A DNA stretch of 64,000 nucleotides from Staphylococcus xylosus NJ. Lineage in GTDB: Bacteria; Bacillota; Bacilli; Staphylococcales; Staphylococcaceae. The notes beneath the pieces were generated by a model. That model saw nothing but the letters and a program-made list of their open reading frames with translations. It had not been told where the DNA came from and searched no databases. The position numbers and the translations under genes are program-made. The stretch covers positions 62,001-126,000 of the forward strand of contig NZ_ANMR01000035.1 of the NCBI RefSeq assembly GCF_000338275.1, given 5' to 3'. Of the stretch, positions 52,251-61,696 are shown piece after piece. How positions within the stretch are numbered: position 1 is the first letter of the stretch; each line of letters opens with the position of its first letter.

Positions 52251-53636
52251 TTAAGTTAATTTTGCTTTTAATGACTTTTCATACATTGTCGATATCAAAA
52301 TAATAATAGATACAATTCCAAATGCGAGAGGTGTTAACATACCAATTGCACCTGCTAAATGAATGTCATGAATCAAGACTGAAAATGTACTATAAATTGC
52401 CGTTGATATAGCAATTCCAAATGAATAACCTAAAGAACTCGCCATCTTATATATACCTGAACCAATACCTGACTTATCATCGCTTACATTTTCTAGCAAA
52501 GTGTCAATAGAAGGGGTAGCATATAACCCTATTCCAATGCCACCTATTAAGAATCCTATAAATACAACTACAAGATAGGTGAAATTAGGTAAAAATGTTA
52601 ACGCACCTGAACTCATTCCTATACTCGCAACAATAATTGATAGAAACATTGGCTTGCTAGGACCAAACTTCTGAAGCATTTTCTCACCAACTCTAATCAT
52701 TAACAACAATGCTACAATATTACCTAACGTTAACAAACCGGTTTCAAAGGCCGTATATCCTCTAGCAACTTGAATATAAGTATTTGCTACAACAATAGTA
52801 CCTGCTATACCATTTTGTAAAAAATTAGTAAGCACCGCGCCTGTGAAAGGCTTAGATTTAAATAACTTTAAATCTATAAATTGATGCTTTCTAGACTTTT
52901 CGTAAAAAATAAAAATTAAGGCTAATATGATTGAAGTAATAAATAATCCTATGGTAGTTATACTAAACCACCCTAATTCTTGACCCTGTGTAATAATTAC
53001 ATTTATTACTAATAGTGCTAAAACAAAAATACTAAACCCTACTACATCAAACCTTTTTTTATTAAATTTAGAAATTTTAGTTTCTTCAATTGTCCTAAGT
53101 AATACCATAGCGATTGCAGATACGATTATAGAAAGTACGAAAATTAGTCGCCAATCAAAATATGTCGCTATTAATCCTCCTACAAATGTTGTTACACCTC
53201 CGCCTCCCCATGATCCAAATGACCAATAACTTAATGCACGTTGTCTTTCACTTTTGTCAAATGTTGTTTTAATTAAAGCTAAAGTTGCTGGCATAATTAA
53301 AGCAGCAGATAATCCTTGAAGTATTCTTGCAAATATCAACAAGACAGGTTCTCTAGCTGCAATAATTAACAACGACCCAATGATACTGATAATTAATCCA
53401 ACATAAGTAATTCTTTTTCTTCCTATCCTATCTGCGATACCTCCACCAACTACTATGAATAGTCCACAAAATAGCGACGTCAAACTCGTTGAAATATTCA
53501 AAACACCTGATGAAACTTTAAGATCTTTTTGCATCGTTGGTATGATATTAATCATTGATTGAGCAAAAAGCCAAAAAGTTAATATTGCCAATACCATTCC
53601 TAAAATATACAAATTTATTTGCTTTTTAGCTTTCAT
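52251..53636 (-). CDS. MFS transporter of the DHA2 type
   Basis: A 461-residue transporter with about 14 predicted helices, as in QacA/EmrB-like proteins: GGGIADRIGRKRITYVGL in loop 2-3, RILQGLSAALIMPATLALI in helix 4-5. It lies directly before the ureohydrolase gene. DHA2 proteins mostly export drugs, but co-transcription with a catabolic enzyme suggests uptake of a guanidino compound here; this is inference. GGGGGG precedes the ATG, and an inverted repeat stands in the leader. Confidence 0.82.
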   Translation of the reverse strand: MKAKKQINLYILGMVLAILTFWLFAQSMINIIPTMQKDLKVSSGVLNISTSLTSLFCGLFIVVGGGIADRIGRKRITYVGLIISIIGSLLIIAAREPVLLIFARILQGLSAALIMPATLALIKTTFDKSERQRALSYWSFGSWGGGGVTTFVGGLIATYFDWRLIFVLSIIVSAIAMVLLRTIEETKISKFNKKRFDVVGFSIFVLALLVINVIITQGQELGWFSITTIGLFITSIILALIFIFYEKSRKHQFIDLKLFKSKPFTGAVLTNFLQNGIAGTIVVANTYIQVARGYTAFETGLLTLGNIVALLLMIRVGEKMLQKFGPSKPMFLSIIVASIGMSSGALTFLPNFTYLVVVFIGFLIGGIGIGLYATPSIDTLLENVSDDKSGIGSGIYKMASSLGYSFGIAISTAIYSTFSVLIHDIHLAGAIGMLTPLAFGIVSIIILISTMYEKSLKAKLT

Positions 53637-53649
53637 GGCACCCCCCCTT

Positions 53650-53669
53650 ATTTGAAGACAGCTTCAAAT
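53650..53669. repeat. Inverted repeat in the MFS leader
   Basis: ATTTGAAG-ACAG-CTTCAAAT is a perfect 8-4-8 palindrome ending 13 bp before the MFS start codon, with a further TTGAAG half copy at 53673-53678. It may be an operator or an RNA hairpin near the ribosome binding site. Confidence 0.55.
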
Positions 53670-53851
53670 TAGTTGAAGTTTAGCACCATAATCTTTACAC
53701 AGCAAATAAATTTTCAGAAAAACAAGATTATTTAAGAGTTTGCTTTGCTCCCTAACTCCTTATTATCACTACAATATTCCAATATAAATAACTATAAATA
53801 TTAAGAGGTTATAAAATTTATTTATGTACTTATTTATTTTTTAATAAAAAT

Positions 53852-53876
53852 ACAGCAAGCAACATTAGCTTGCTGT
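53852..53876. terminator. Terminator after the LysR gene
   Basis: Stem ACAGCAAGC / GCTTGCTGT with a 7-base loop, followed on the minus strand by ATTTTTATTA. Confidence 0.8.
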
Positions 53877-53881
53877 TTGTC

Positions 53882-54775
53882 CTATTGGCAATTATAATAT
53901 TCTGCACAAAAAGTTATAAAATTTTTCATATCATTATTCATTGTGCTTTCTTTATAGAATAACCATGTATTTCTCATAATTTTATGCCCATTTTTAAATA
54001 CTAGGTCTTTTGTATAAAATAGGTCTTCTTCTAAAATACAAGACTTAGGTACAATAGAATATCCCATATCTTTTTGCACAAATTTTTTACAAATTTCAAT
54101 TTTATCCGCTTGTAAAATATTTTTGGCATAAGTATTATACCGCTCATCCCACCACTCATTAATAGCTTTAGATATTGAATTTTCTAATTCAATATAAGTA
54201 TTATAATTCTGATGTGCCTTGTAAACAATTCTATGTTCTTTTTGTAGTTTTTTTAAATTTATAGGTTGGTTGCTAATAATTGTTAATGGATCCTCTTTTA
54301 ATAATATCCTTTCACCATGCCATTCATAATCACCTGTGATGATTCCTATATCAATATCACTATTTTCTAATTGTTCCAAAATTTCAATACTCCATCCACT
54401 TGTCATGTTCATATATACGTCTGAATAATTTTCCACATAACTTTTAATTAAATCAGGCATATTATAAATTGCGAAGTTAGTATTTGCCCCTAACTTAATG
54501 GTTCCTTTCAATCCTTCTCTAATCTCATTAATATTTAACTTCAAATTTTGAATTTCAAACAATACTTTATTTGAAAATTTAACCAGATATTCACCTTCAG
54601 GTGTAAAATTAAATTCATTCCCTTGTTTATTAATAAGTTTAATACCAAATTCTTTTTCTATCTTTTTTATTCTATAAGATAGTGTTGGTTGTGACATAAA
54701 CAACCTGTTTGCAGCTTTTGTAAAACTTTTATCTTCGTTTAATAGTGACAATATTTTATAATCATCCTCTTGCAT
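53882..54775 (-). CDS. LysR family transcriptional regulator
   Basis: A 297-residue LysR-type regulator. The N-terminal winged helix is standard (FTKAANRLFMSQPTLSYRIKKIEKEFGIKL), the linker helix follows, and the co-inducer domain covers about residues 90-297. It lies upstream of the MFS-ureohydrolase pair on the same strand with its own terminator, so it is a candidate regulator of that pair; the palindrome at 53650-53669 could be involved. The inducer is unknown. Confidence 0.88.
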   Translation of the reverse strand: MQEDDYKILSLLNEDKSFTKAANRLFMSQPTLSYRIKKIEKEFGIKLINKQGNEFNFTPEGEYLVKFSNKVLFEIQNLKLNINEIREGLKGTIKLGANTNFAIYNMPDLIKSYVENYSDVYMNMTSGWSIEILEQLENSDIDIGIITGDYEWHGERILLKEDPLTIISNQPINLKKLQKEHRIVYKAHQNYNTYIELENSISKAINEWWDERYNTYAKNILQADKIEICKKFVQKDMGYSIVPKSCILEEDLFYTKDLVFKNGHKIMRNTWLFYKESTMNNDMKNFITFCAEYYNCQ

Positions 54776-54836
54776 TTCAATCCCCCCTTATTTGTAAATT
54801 ATAGACAATTGTACATCACCATTGTTATTTTTCTAA

Positions 54837-55049
54837 GCTATTTTAATTTCAACATTATTTATTTTGCTTTTCTTATTTTTCATCGTCTTCTTTGGCATGA
54901 ATTTATCAGAAGTTGCAGTATCAGGTTCAGAAGCTACAAATCTAACAAACAGTATAGTTGTTGTAGGCGTATATGCGTTAGTTGGCATAATAGCTTTTGT
55001 TCTATCTTATGTTACTTCATTAAAAATATTTAAGAATCAAGAATTATAA
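54837..55049 (+). other. Possible remnant of a membrane protein gene
   Basis: An open frame of about 70 codons without a ribosome binding site or clear start (TTG 54864, ATG 54897). The product is hydrophobic at both ends (LFLFFIVFFGMN and VVVGVYALVGIIAFVLSYVTSL), with a polar middle. It looks like the C-terminal two helices of a transporter whose front part is lost. It is followed by a terminator. I cannot name a parent family. Confidence 0.35.
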
Positions 55050-55107
55050 TGAGTGAATATTAATATAGAAATCACTAATAATTAAGTTGAATTTCAGTAA
55101 AATAAAA

Positions 55108-55145
55108 ACAGCCCTAATTGACTAACATTAGTTAATCAGGGCTGT
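55108..55145. terminator. Bidirectional terminator downstream of lacH
   Basis: Stem ACAGCCCT.ATTGACTAA / TTAGTTAATCAGGGCTGT with A and T runs on both sides. Confidence 0.85.
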
Positions 55146-55173
55146 TTTTATTTATATATTATTCAAAAATTTC

Positions 55174-58158
55174 TTAAACAAATTTCAAATTAAAGCTAAA
55201 CTCGATGTGTCGATCATTTAACCGATATGCTTCATTTAATTCTGGACCACAACTATTTGAACCTATACCACTTTGTGCATAATCGATATATACATAGGTT
55301 TGATCTTCAAGTTCGAGTGCATCTTTATGAGTTGTTTCGGTCAGCTGTTTTAATGAATAATGCGTTGTATTAAAACTAAATGTATTGTCACCTGTCACGA
55401 TAACTCTTTTATACCCATCACTAATTTCAACAAATGTAGTTTCATTATGACTTCCTGTTTCTTGGGGTCTGATATGGACTTCACCATTGTCTGTGACAGT
55501 CGTCTCAAACTTATCTAAATAATTGGATACACCCTTATCTTCGTAACTACTGAAAGGACCTTTGCCATAATATTTCACTTGTTCAAATACTTTAGGTAAA
55601 GTCAAACCTAAACCAAATCGTGGCAAATAAGGTGCTTTCACATCTCTTTCTAAATCATAAGTTACATTAAGTATTCCATCATGCTGAACACGCCAAGTCA
55701 CTGTTCCAAATAGAACCGGCGGCACCGCTTCATTAACCATCGCTATATTAAAAATAAGACTGACCTCTGTCTCGCTTTCTACAATTTGATAATCGTACAC
55801 GCGTGTGGTGATATCTTTATAACCAGAGTAAACCCAGTCACATTTTATATTCGTATCATTATCAGTGGGAGCTCTCCAAATATTATTTGTTGTGTGTTGG
55901 TTAATCACTATATGATTATGCTTGAGAACTGACTCAAGGCTTGCATTATCTTTATTAAAAACATACGTTTCACTTTTATCTACTGAAACTTTTATTAATT
56001 TATCAGTTTCATTTACTAGAAGATCAATTTCACCCAATTGCTCATCCTGTTCTTTCATTGTTCGACGTTGATATACGATTTGATCATGTCCTAATTCAAA
56101 ATTTTCATGACGAAATATATCATCATCTTTTAATTTATATCGTAATATGACATCACTGATATGTTCTATATTAATATAATTGCTCAAATCAATTGTTTGC
56201 ATAGTGTGTGGCAAGAAGTTTGAAAGAGGTATTTCACTTATCGTTTTTTCTCCATTCAAATTTGTCACTGTAGCCTCTACAAACAAATATTTCTCTGCAG
56301 GCGTAAAATCCAATTGGTTACGTAGCCCAATTTTAAAATCATCTTGTGACACAAGTTTTAATGGTCTATGCTCTTGTTTGAATTCATAATAACCTTCATG
56401 GGGCACCCTATTTGGAAAAACAATGCCATCGACACAAAAATTACCGTCATGTAGTTTTTCTCCAAAGTCACCACCATACCTAAAAATAGGATTACCGTCT
56501 TTCATTCCAATTTGAATGGCATGATCGCACCATTCCCAAACAAATCCTCCGATAAAGTTATCATATTGCTCAACTAGTGTTTGATAAGCGTGTAAATCTC
56601 CTGGAGAATTGCCCATTGCATGTGCGTATTCACATAGGATAAACGGTTTATCTAAATCCGGCTTTTTCAAATAAGTTTCCTCAATTTCTTTAGGGGAAGG
56701 ATACATTCTACTAATCATATCTATATTAGATAGATCATAGTGTTGTTGCTTATCTCGATATAATGTACCTTCGTAATGAATTGGCCTTGTATTATCTAGC
56801 GATTTGGCATGTTCTGCACCTTTGACCATATTCTTACCAAATCCTGATTCATTCCCTAATGACCATGATACGATAGAGCTATAATTTTTCAGTGGCACAA
56901 TAGAAGCTGCAATACGCTCTATAATAGCTGTTTCAAATTTACTATCGTCAGCTATAATATTAAAATCTTCATTATTGTCTTCACCATATAACCTAACAAC
57001 ACCATGAGTCTCAATATCAGCCTCACTCATTACGTAAAAACCGTAATGGTCCGTCATTTCGTAGAATAACGGAGATTTTGGGTAATGTGCCGTGCGAATG
57101 GCGTTAAAGTTCCCTTGTTTCATCAATTCTAGGTCTTTTTTAAAATGGGATTCTGTCATTACGTAACCAGTTTCTGGGTGACTATCATGGTAATTTGTAC
57201 CACGCAGTTTGATAGATTGACCATTAATATAAAATTGATTATTTTGGATAGCCACTTCACGAATTCCAATTTTTTGTGTAATCACTTCTTGATCCGTCAA
57301 AATATATAATGTATATAATTTTGGATTTTCTGTAGACCACAAATGTGGATTTTGGACATCAAATTGATATTCATGTACTCCAGATATGCTTGCTACCTCT
57401 TCACCCTCAGGATTAAATAATTGAAATTCTACTGATTTTAGATTGTGAGCCCGTTCTATTTTTACATCTATCTGGGCAGAATTTAATCCGTCACTTAGAT
57501 TTGTTTCCACTTTAAAATCATCAACACGTTTAGTTGCACGTTTCAATATATAAACATCTCTAAAAATGCCCGAGTGTCGAAACATGTCCTGATTTTCAAA
57601 ATAAGTACCATCAGAATATTTAAGTACAAGTACGTCAATATTATTCTCACCTTGTTGCACAAAATCGGAAATATCAAATTCAGAAATAGCATGTGCAATT
57701 TGACTATAGCCTATAAATTCATTATTAATCCATACATAAAATGCACTATCTACACCTTCAAAGTTCAAATGATAATCGTGTTGTTGATCATATTCATCGA
57801 TAGTAAACTTTCTCGTGTAGTGTCCACATGGATTATCTTTAGGTACATATGGTGGATCAAAAGGTATTGGATACTGAGTATTTAAATATTGTATTTGATC
57901 ATAGCCATATAAATTCCAAACTGATGGGACTGTTAGTGTTTTGCTTTCCTGTTCATTTGAATGATTTAGATAAGCTTCTATTGACTCAAAGTATTGAAAG
58001 CACCATTCCCCATTTAACAATGTCGCATTTCGAGTATTATATCTTGTTCCAAAATGATAATCCACTTCCCCTTGTTGATATGGTATATAAAACGCACGTC
58101 TTGGTAATAAATTAACATGTTGAATCTCTATATTTTCGTGAAACTGCTGGTCTAACAT
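55174..58158 (-). CDS. lacH: Beta-galactosidase LacH (GH2)
   Basis: A 994-residue LacZ-type enzyme that hydrolyses lactose taken up unphosphorylated. Domain order is sugar-binding, Ig-like, TIM barrel, Ig-like and C-terminal small-chain domain. The barrel shows the acid/base region WSLGNESGFGKNM and the nucleophile region PFILCEYAHAMGNSPG, and the substrate loop RTAHYPKSPLFYEM. With the ATG at 58158 (AAAGGGG 9 bases upstream; a TTG at 58167 is too close) the length is 994, the value I recall for S. xylosus LacH. It starts 14 bp after lacP, so the two form an operon. Unlike most staphylococci, which use 6-phospho-beta-galactosidase and a lactose PTS, this locus uses the permease route. Confidence 0.96.
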   Translation of the reverse strand: MLDQQFHENIEIQHVNLLPRRAFYIPYQQGEVDYHFGTRYNTRNATLLNGEWCFQYFESIEAYLNHSNEQESKTLTVPSVWNLYGYDQIQYLNTQYPIPFDPPYVPKDNPCGHYTRKFTIDEYDQQHDYHLNFEGVDSAFYVWINNEFIGYSQIAHAISEFDISDFVQQGENNIDVLVLKYSDGTYFENQDMFRHSGIFRDVYILKRATKRVDDFKVETNLSDGLNSAQIDVKIERAHNLKSVEFQLFNPEGEEVASISGVHEYQFDVQNPHLWSTENPKLYTLYILTDQEVITQKIGIREVAIQNNQFYINGQSIKLRGTNYHDSHPETGYVMTESHFKKDLELMKQGNFNAIRTAHYPKSPLFYEMTDHYGFYVMSEADIETHGVVRLYGEDNNEDFNIIADDSKFETAIIERIAASIVPLKNYSSIVSWSLGNESGFGKNMVKGAEHAKSLDNTRPIHYEGTLYRDKQQHYDLSNIDMISRMYPSPKEIEETYLKKPDLDKPFILCEYAHAMGNSPGDLHAYQTLVEQYDNFIGGFVWEWCDHAIQIGMKDGNPIFRYGGDFGEKLHDGNFCVDGIVFPNRVPHEGYYEFKQEHRPLKLVSQDDFKIGLRNQLDFTPAEKYLFVEATVTNLNGEKTISEIPLSNFLPHTMQTIDLSNYINIEHISDVILRYKLKDDDIFRHENFELGHDQIVYQRRTMKEQDEQLGEIDLLVNETDKLIKVSVDKSETYVFNKDNASLESVLKHNHIVINQHTTNNIWRAPTDNDTNIKCDWVYSGYKDITTRVYDYQIVESETEVSLIFNIAMVNEAVPPVLFGTVTWRVQHDGILNVTYDLERDVKAPYLPRFGLGLTLPKVFEQVKYYGKGPFSSYEDKGVSNYLDKFETTVTDNGEVHIRPQETGSHNETTFVEISDGYKRVIVTGDNTFSFNTTHYSLKQLTETTHKDALELEDQTYVYIDYAQSGIGSNSCGPELNEAYRLNDRHIEFSFNLKFV

Positions 58159-58172
58159 AGCTAACAACCCCT

Positions 58173-59561
58173 TTATTTAATTCTTTCTCTAAATTCCCTT
58201 TGTCGTTTATACTGTAATGTCTTTTCAATATCCGTTAAAAAGTCACCTTTTAAATTAAAGGCTTTATGATATAAAAATGCGGCTAAACAAACGAAAATAA
58301 GTGGTGAAACTAAGATCATGATTCTTAAACCGTTAATTGTCACAACTGATTGTGCTTCGTTTGGCGTATAACCTAAAATAGATAAACCTACGCCGACGAT
58401 TAATGCCGCCACCGCTTGAGAGGTCTTAGTTAAGAATGTATTTGTTGATGTAATAATACTTTCATTACGCTGACCGAATTTAACTTCTCCGTAATCAATC
58501 ACATCTGCTAATGAAACAGTTGTAATACCAACCATAAAACCTGAACCAATTCGTAATATCCCCGCGCCTATAATAACTAAAGTCATACTTTGTGGTGCAA
58601 TATAGCCGGATATCAAAATAATTAACAATCCAGAGATAATGCATGTTATAGAAGTGTTAAATGCAGCGGTTCTGCCAACCCATTTAATAAAGCGTGGTAA
58701 TAACAGTAAACCAACCATTTCGCATAAAATCATAGAATTAAAAATTGAAAATAAATGTTCTGCATTAACTACATATTTAAAATAATAAATAATAGAGCCA
58801 TTTAATGTTTGTAAACACAAGTTAAAAGTTAAGAGCACGCCCATAATTGCTAATAATTCTTTGTTTTTAAATAAAATTCGACCGATATCTTTAAATTTAA
58901 CTTTTATGCCTATTTGCTTTTCCATTTCTTGGTCTTCCGGTACTTTAAAGACAGTTACACCAATGGTAAATATAAAAATCAAACTACAAATTATTGCAAA
59001 TACAAAAATCCCTGTAGAATCACTACCTCCGCCAAAAATATCACCAAGTTTATGTATAAAGAATAAACCGAATGTGCCGACAGTAAATGCAGCTAAGCTA
59101 GCGAAAAATCTTGGGATGACTGATACTTCTTCACGTTCTCTTGGATTATGCGTCAAGTTAGGAAGCCATGACCAATAAGGTATATCCATCATGGTATATG
59201 TCATTCCCCAGGAAATATATATAATAGAAATATAAATGTACATTGCTGTTTGTGGTAAATCAAAATTAGTAAATAATAATACTGTTACTACAGCATTAAT
59301 CAATGTGCCGATAACAAGCCATGTCTTAAATTTACCAAAGTTGTTTCGTGTATTATCAACAATCATTCCCATAATTGGATCGTTAATTGCATCCCATATA
59401 CGTGCAACAAACAACATAACTCCAACAAACGCAGGAGATAGCCCTACTATGTCTGTAATATAAAACATTAGAAATACACTGACGATATTAAATATGGCGT
59501 CCTTACCGACGGCACCGAAGCCAAATGCAAATTTTTGTTTTCCTGTTAAATGCCTATTCAT
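58173..59561 (-). CDS. lacP: Lactose permease LacP (GPH family)
   Basis: A 462-residue sugar-cation symporter of the glycoside-pentoside-hexuronide family with 12 helices: [23 protein letters not shown] at the start, [27 protein letters not shown] (helix 2-3 region) and [16 protein letters not shown]. It brings in lactose in exchange for galactose or with a cation. It lacks the C-terminal IIA-like domain of streptococcal LacS. The ATG at 59561 is 6-7 bases after GAGGTG; an in-frame ATG three codons earlier overlaps the site. It is the first gene of lacPH and is divergent from lacR. Confidence 0.94.
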   Translation of the reverse strand: MNRHLTGKQKFAFGFGAVGKDAIFNIVSVFLMFYITDIVGLSPAFVGVMLFVARIWDAINDPIMGMIVDNTRNNFGKFKTWLVIGTLINAVVTVLLFTNFDLPQTAMYIYISIIYISWGMTYTMMDIPYWSWLPNLTHNPREREEVSVIPRFFASLAAFTVGTFGLFFIHKLGDIFGGGSDSTGIFVFAIICSLIFIFTIGVTVFKVPEDQEMEKQIGIKVKFKDIGRILFKNKELLAIMGVLLTFNLCLQTLNGSIIYYFKYVVNAEHLFSIFNSMILCEMVGLLLLPRFIKWVGRTAAFNTSITCIISGLLIILISGYIAPQSMTLVIIGAGILRIGSGFMVGITTVSLADVIDYGEVKFGQRNESIITSTNTFLTKTSQAVAALIVGVGLSILGYTPNEAQSVVTINGLRIMILVSPLIFVCLAAFLYHKAFNLKGDFLTDIEKTLQYKRQREFRERIK

Positions 59562-59737
59562 TACATTCACCTCTATGTTAGTTCTTAATTAAAACGCTTA
59601 CATGTATGTTGATTCTATTCTATCAGTAGTAAGTTATGGTTATGAATAGCATAATGATGACGATATATGGCAAAATGTTTCATTTTCAATTAATATAAAT
59701 ATAAGTTCAAATATGTTTTTTAATTAAGAGGGATAAC
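59562..59737. promoter_or_regulatory. lacR-lacP intergenic control region with cre
   Basis: 176 bp between the divergent starts. TGTAAGCGTTTTAA (complement of 59589-59602) fits the CcpA cre consensus with one mismatch and lies about 30 bp before lacP. The remaining sequence should hold the lacP promoter and LacR activator sites, which I cannot delimit. Confidence 0.65.
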
Positions 59738-60574
59738 ATGCAAGTATTGTGGAAGAAATTTCAAAAAAAGCTGGTCGATGCTAATTTAGCCGAATGCGGT
59801 ATTGAAATCGGCGTACCGAATGTAGGTTATAATTATACTGTTTTTCAAAAATCCGTATTACATATCGTAACTCAAGGAGAAGGTACTTTTAGTTATGCAG
59901 GTAAAACTTATCATTTAACTGCTGGAGATATTTTCTTGCTTGAACGTGGCATGGAAGTAGAATATAAACCTTCATTTTCAAATCCTTGGACTTATTATTG
60001 GGTAGGCATGAATGGTAAACAAATATTAAATTATTTATCTCGATGTAGTATTGTTGATAGTCATGTCATATTAAAACAAGATACGACAGATATTAAAAAT
60101 ATAATTCAACTCATTTGTAAACTCTCTCAGAGTATTGAGTCAAACAACTCCAATGATATTCTGATTATGCAATATTTGTATCAATTAGTTTATACCTTAC
60201 AAGAAAAGTTTCCTAAAAATTTTTCTGTCCAAGTTGATATTGTAAATGAAGATATCCAACATGCCGTTGACTTTATAAATACAAATTATCAAAAACATAT
60301 AACTGTTGAGGATGTTGCTAAAAGCGTTAATATTACACGTAGTCATTTATATAAATTGTTCAAAAAGAATTTAAGTTGTTCCCCTAAAGAATATTTAACC
60401 TATATAAGGATGTATCACGCTTCACAATTATTAATACATACGAGCTCACGTATAAGTGACATATCAAGACGTGTTGGTTACAAAGACCCACTACTATTTT
60501 CTAAAAATTTTACAAAGCATTTTGAAATCAGTGCTTCTGAATATCGGTACCATTTTTCAATTAGCAACAAGTAA
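59738..60574 (+). CDS. lacR: Lactose operon activator LacR (AraC/XylS family)
   Basis: A 278-residue regulator. An N-terminal cupin-like sensor domain (about 20-110; TQGEGTFSYAGKTYHLTAGDIFLLERG) is followed by a linker and two C-terminal helix-turn-helix motifs (VEDVAKSVNITRSHLYKLFKK and ISDISRRVGYKDPLLFSKNFTKHF). It is divergent from lacPH, as in S. xylosus, where LacR activates these genes in the presence of lactose. AGAGGG precedes the ATG. Confidence 0.93.
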   Translation: MQVLWKKFQKKLVDANLAECGIEIGVPNVGYNYTVFQKSVLHIVTQGEGTFSYAGKTYHLTAGDIFLLERGMEVEYKPSFSNPWTYYWVGMNGKQILNYLSRCSIVDSHVILKQDTTDIKNIIQLICKLSQSIESNNSNDILIMQYLYQLVYTLQEKFPKNFSVQVDIVNEDIQHAVDFINTNYQKHITVEDVAKSVNITRSHLYKLFKKNLSCSPKEYLTYIRMYHASQLLIHTSSRISDISRRVGYKDPLLFSKNFTKHFEISASEYRYHFSISNK

Positions 60575-60590
60575 TGAATGCTCACTCAAT

Positions 60591-60638
60591 AGCATAGGAT
60601 AGAAATCAATGCCTATCATTTGATTTCTACCCTATGCT
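60591..60638. terminator. Terminator after lacR
   Basis: Stem AGCATAGGATAGAAATCAA / TTGATTTCTACCCTATGCT with one mismatch, A/T flanks; it may serve both convergent genes. Confidence 0.8.
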
Positions 60639-60739
60639 AATTACTTATTACTGATTTATAATTAGTGACAATAACTTCTACTCCACTTCTTTACTCCTAA
60701 ACCAAAAATATTCCACTATGAATCATCTCATTTTATAAG

Positions 60740-61573
60740 TTATTCCATATCTTGCTTTAATACGGATATGACTCGTTTCATTTTTTCATCAATGTATTTA
60801 TTTTTATGTAAAATTAAATAGAAAAACCTTTCAATATCTAAATTAACAACTTCAAGTTGCTCCAAATCTTCAGGTGTCAATGTTGATTTAGATACAATCG
60901 AAAAACCATTTCCTGCATGGACCATACTTTTAATTAGACTTGTATTATTAATGACTACTAAATAAGGGTTTAATGATAATTGATTCAAACCATTTTCTTG
61001 GTATACACGAGTACCGGAACCTTGTTCTCGAATAAAACATGTCTCTAAATTAGACGGGCTAGATTTCTTCTTTTTAATTAATACAATTTCATCTTGAGCA
61101 ATTGACGTGCTTATAATTGCATTGTTTTGTATCTTTTTTTCGACCACACCAACGTCAACGATGTTATTTTTAATTTGTTCAACAATCGTTTCTGAATTAT
61201 CTAAGTGTACATGAATATGTAATTCTGGGTACCTTTGGGCTAATTTAGTAAGTTGTCGTGACAAACGATATTCACCAAATGTGTAACTGCTACCCAGTTT
61301 TAAATCTCCAGCGATTGTATTTGTTTGCATCTTTAGATCTTGTCGCAGCGCTTGTTCTAAATGATTTCTTTGCAACGCATATTGGTATAGTTTCTCTCCA
61401 TCACTTGTTAATGCCATTTTTGAATGTTTAAACTCAAATACTTTTATCTCATAGTCATTTTCAAGTCTCTTTATGTCTCTACTTATTGATGGTTGTGATG
61501 TATACAAATTTTCTGCAGCTTTTGTAAAACTTTGTGCCTTTACAACTTCAGTTAACACTTTTAGTGGGTCCAT
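60740..61573 (-). CDS. LysR family regulator next to yeiH
   Basis: A 277-residue LysR-type regulator: FTKAAENLYTSQPSISRDIKRLEND in the DNA-binding domain, then a substrate domain with LKLGSSYTFGEYRLSRQL and IREQGSGTRVYQENG, like CysL/YeiE-type regulators that respond to sulfite or related sulfur compounds. It is divergent from a YeiH-family gene 123 bp away, the same pairing as yeiE-yeiH in enterobacteria, and should control it. AAGGTG lies before the ATG. Confidence 0.88.
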   Translation of the reverse strand: MDPLKVLTEVVKAQSFTKAAENLYTSQPSISRDIKRLENDYEIKVFEFKHSKMALTSDGEKLYQYALQRNHLEQALRQDLKMQTNTIAGDLKLGSSYTFGEYRLSRQLTKLAQRYPELHIHVHLDNSETIVEQIKNNIVDVGVVEKKIQNNAIISTSIAQDEIVLIKKKKSSPSNLETCFIREQGSGTRVYQENGLNQLSLNPYLVVINNTSLIKSMVHAGNGFSIVSKSTLTPEDLEQLEVVNLDIERFFYLILHKNKYIDEKMKRVISVLKQDME

Positions 61574-61696
61574 GGCTTATCACCTTTCATTGTTTTATTC
61601 TTATCATATCAAAATTGTTATGACCTATATACTAAATATTTATTTAACGTTATAAATTTCTGGTGCTACACTTTTGATAAAAGGAGGAGACGGTAC

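Noticed and set aside
54770..55033. 87-codon frame beginning at the LysR start
   Set aside because: Overlaps the LysR start on the other strand, no ribosome binding site, and competes with the more membrane-like frame at 54837-55049.
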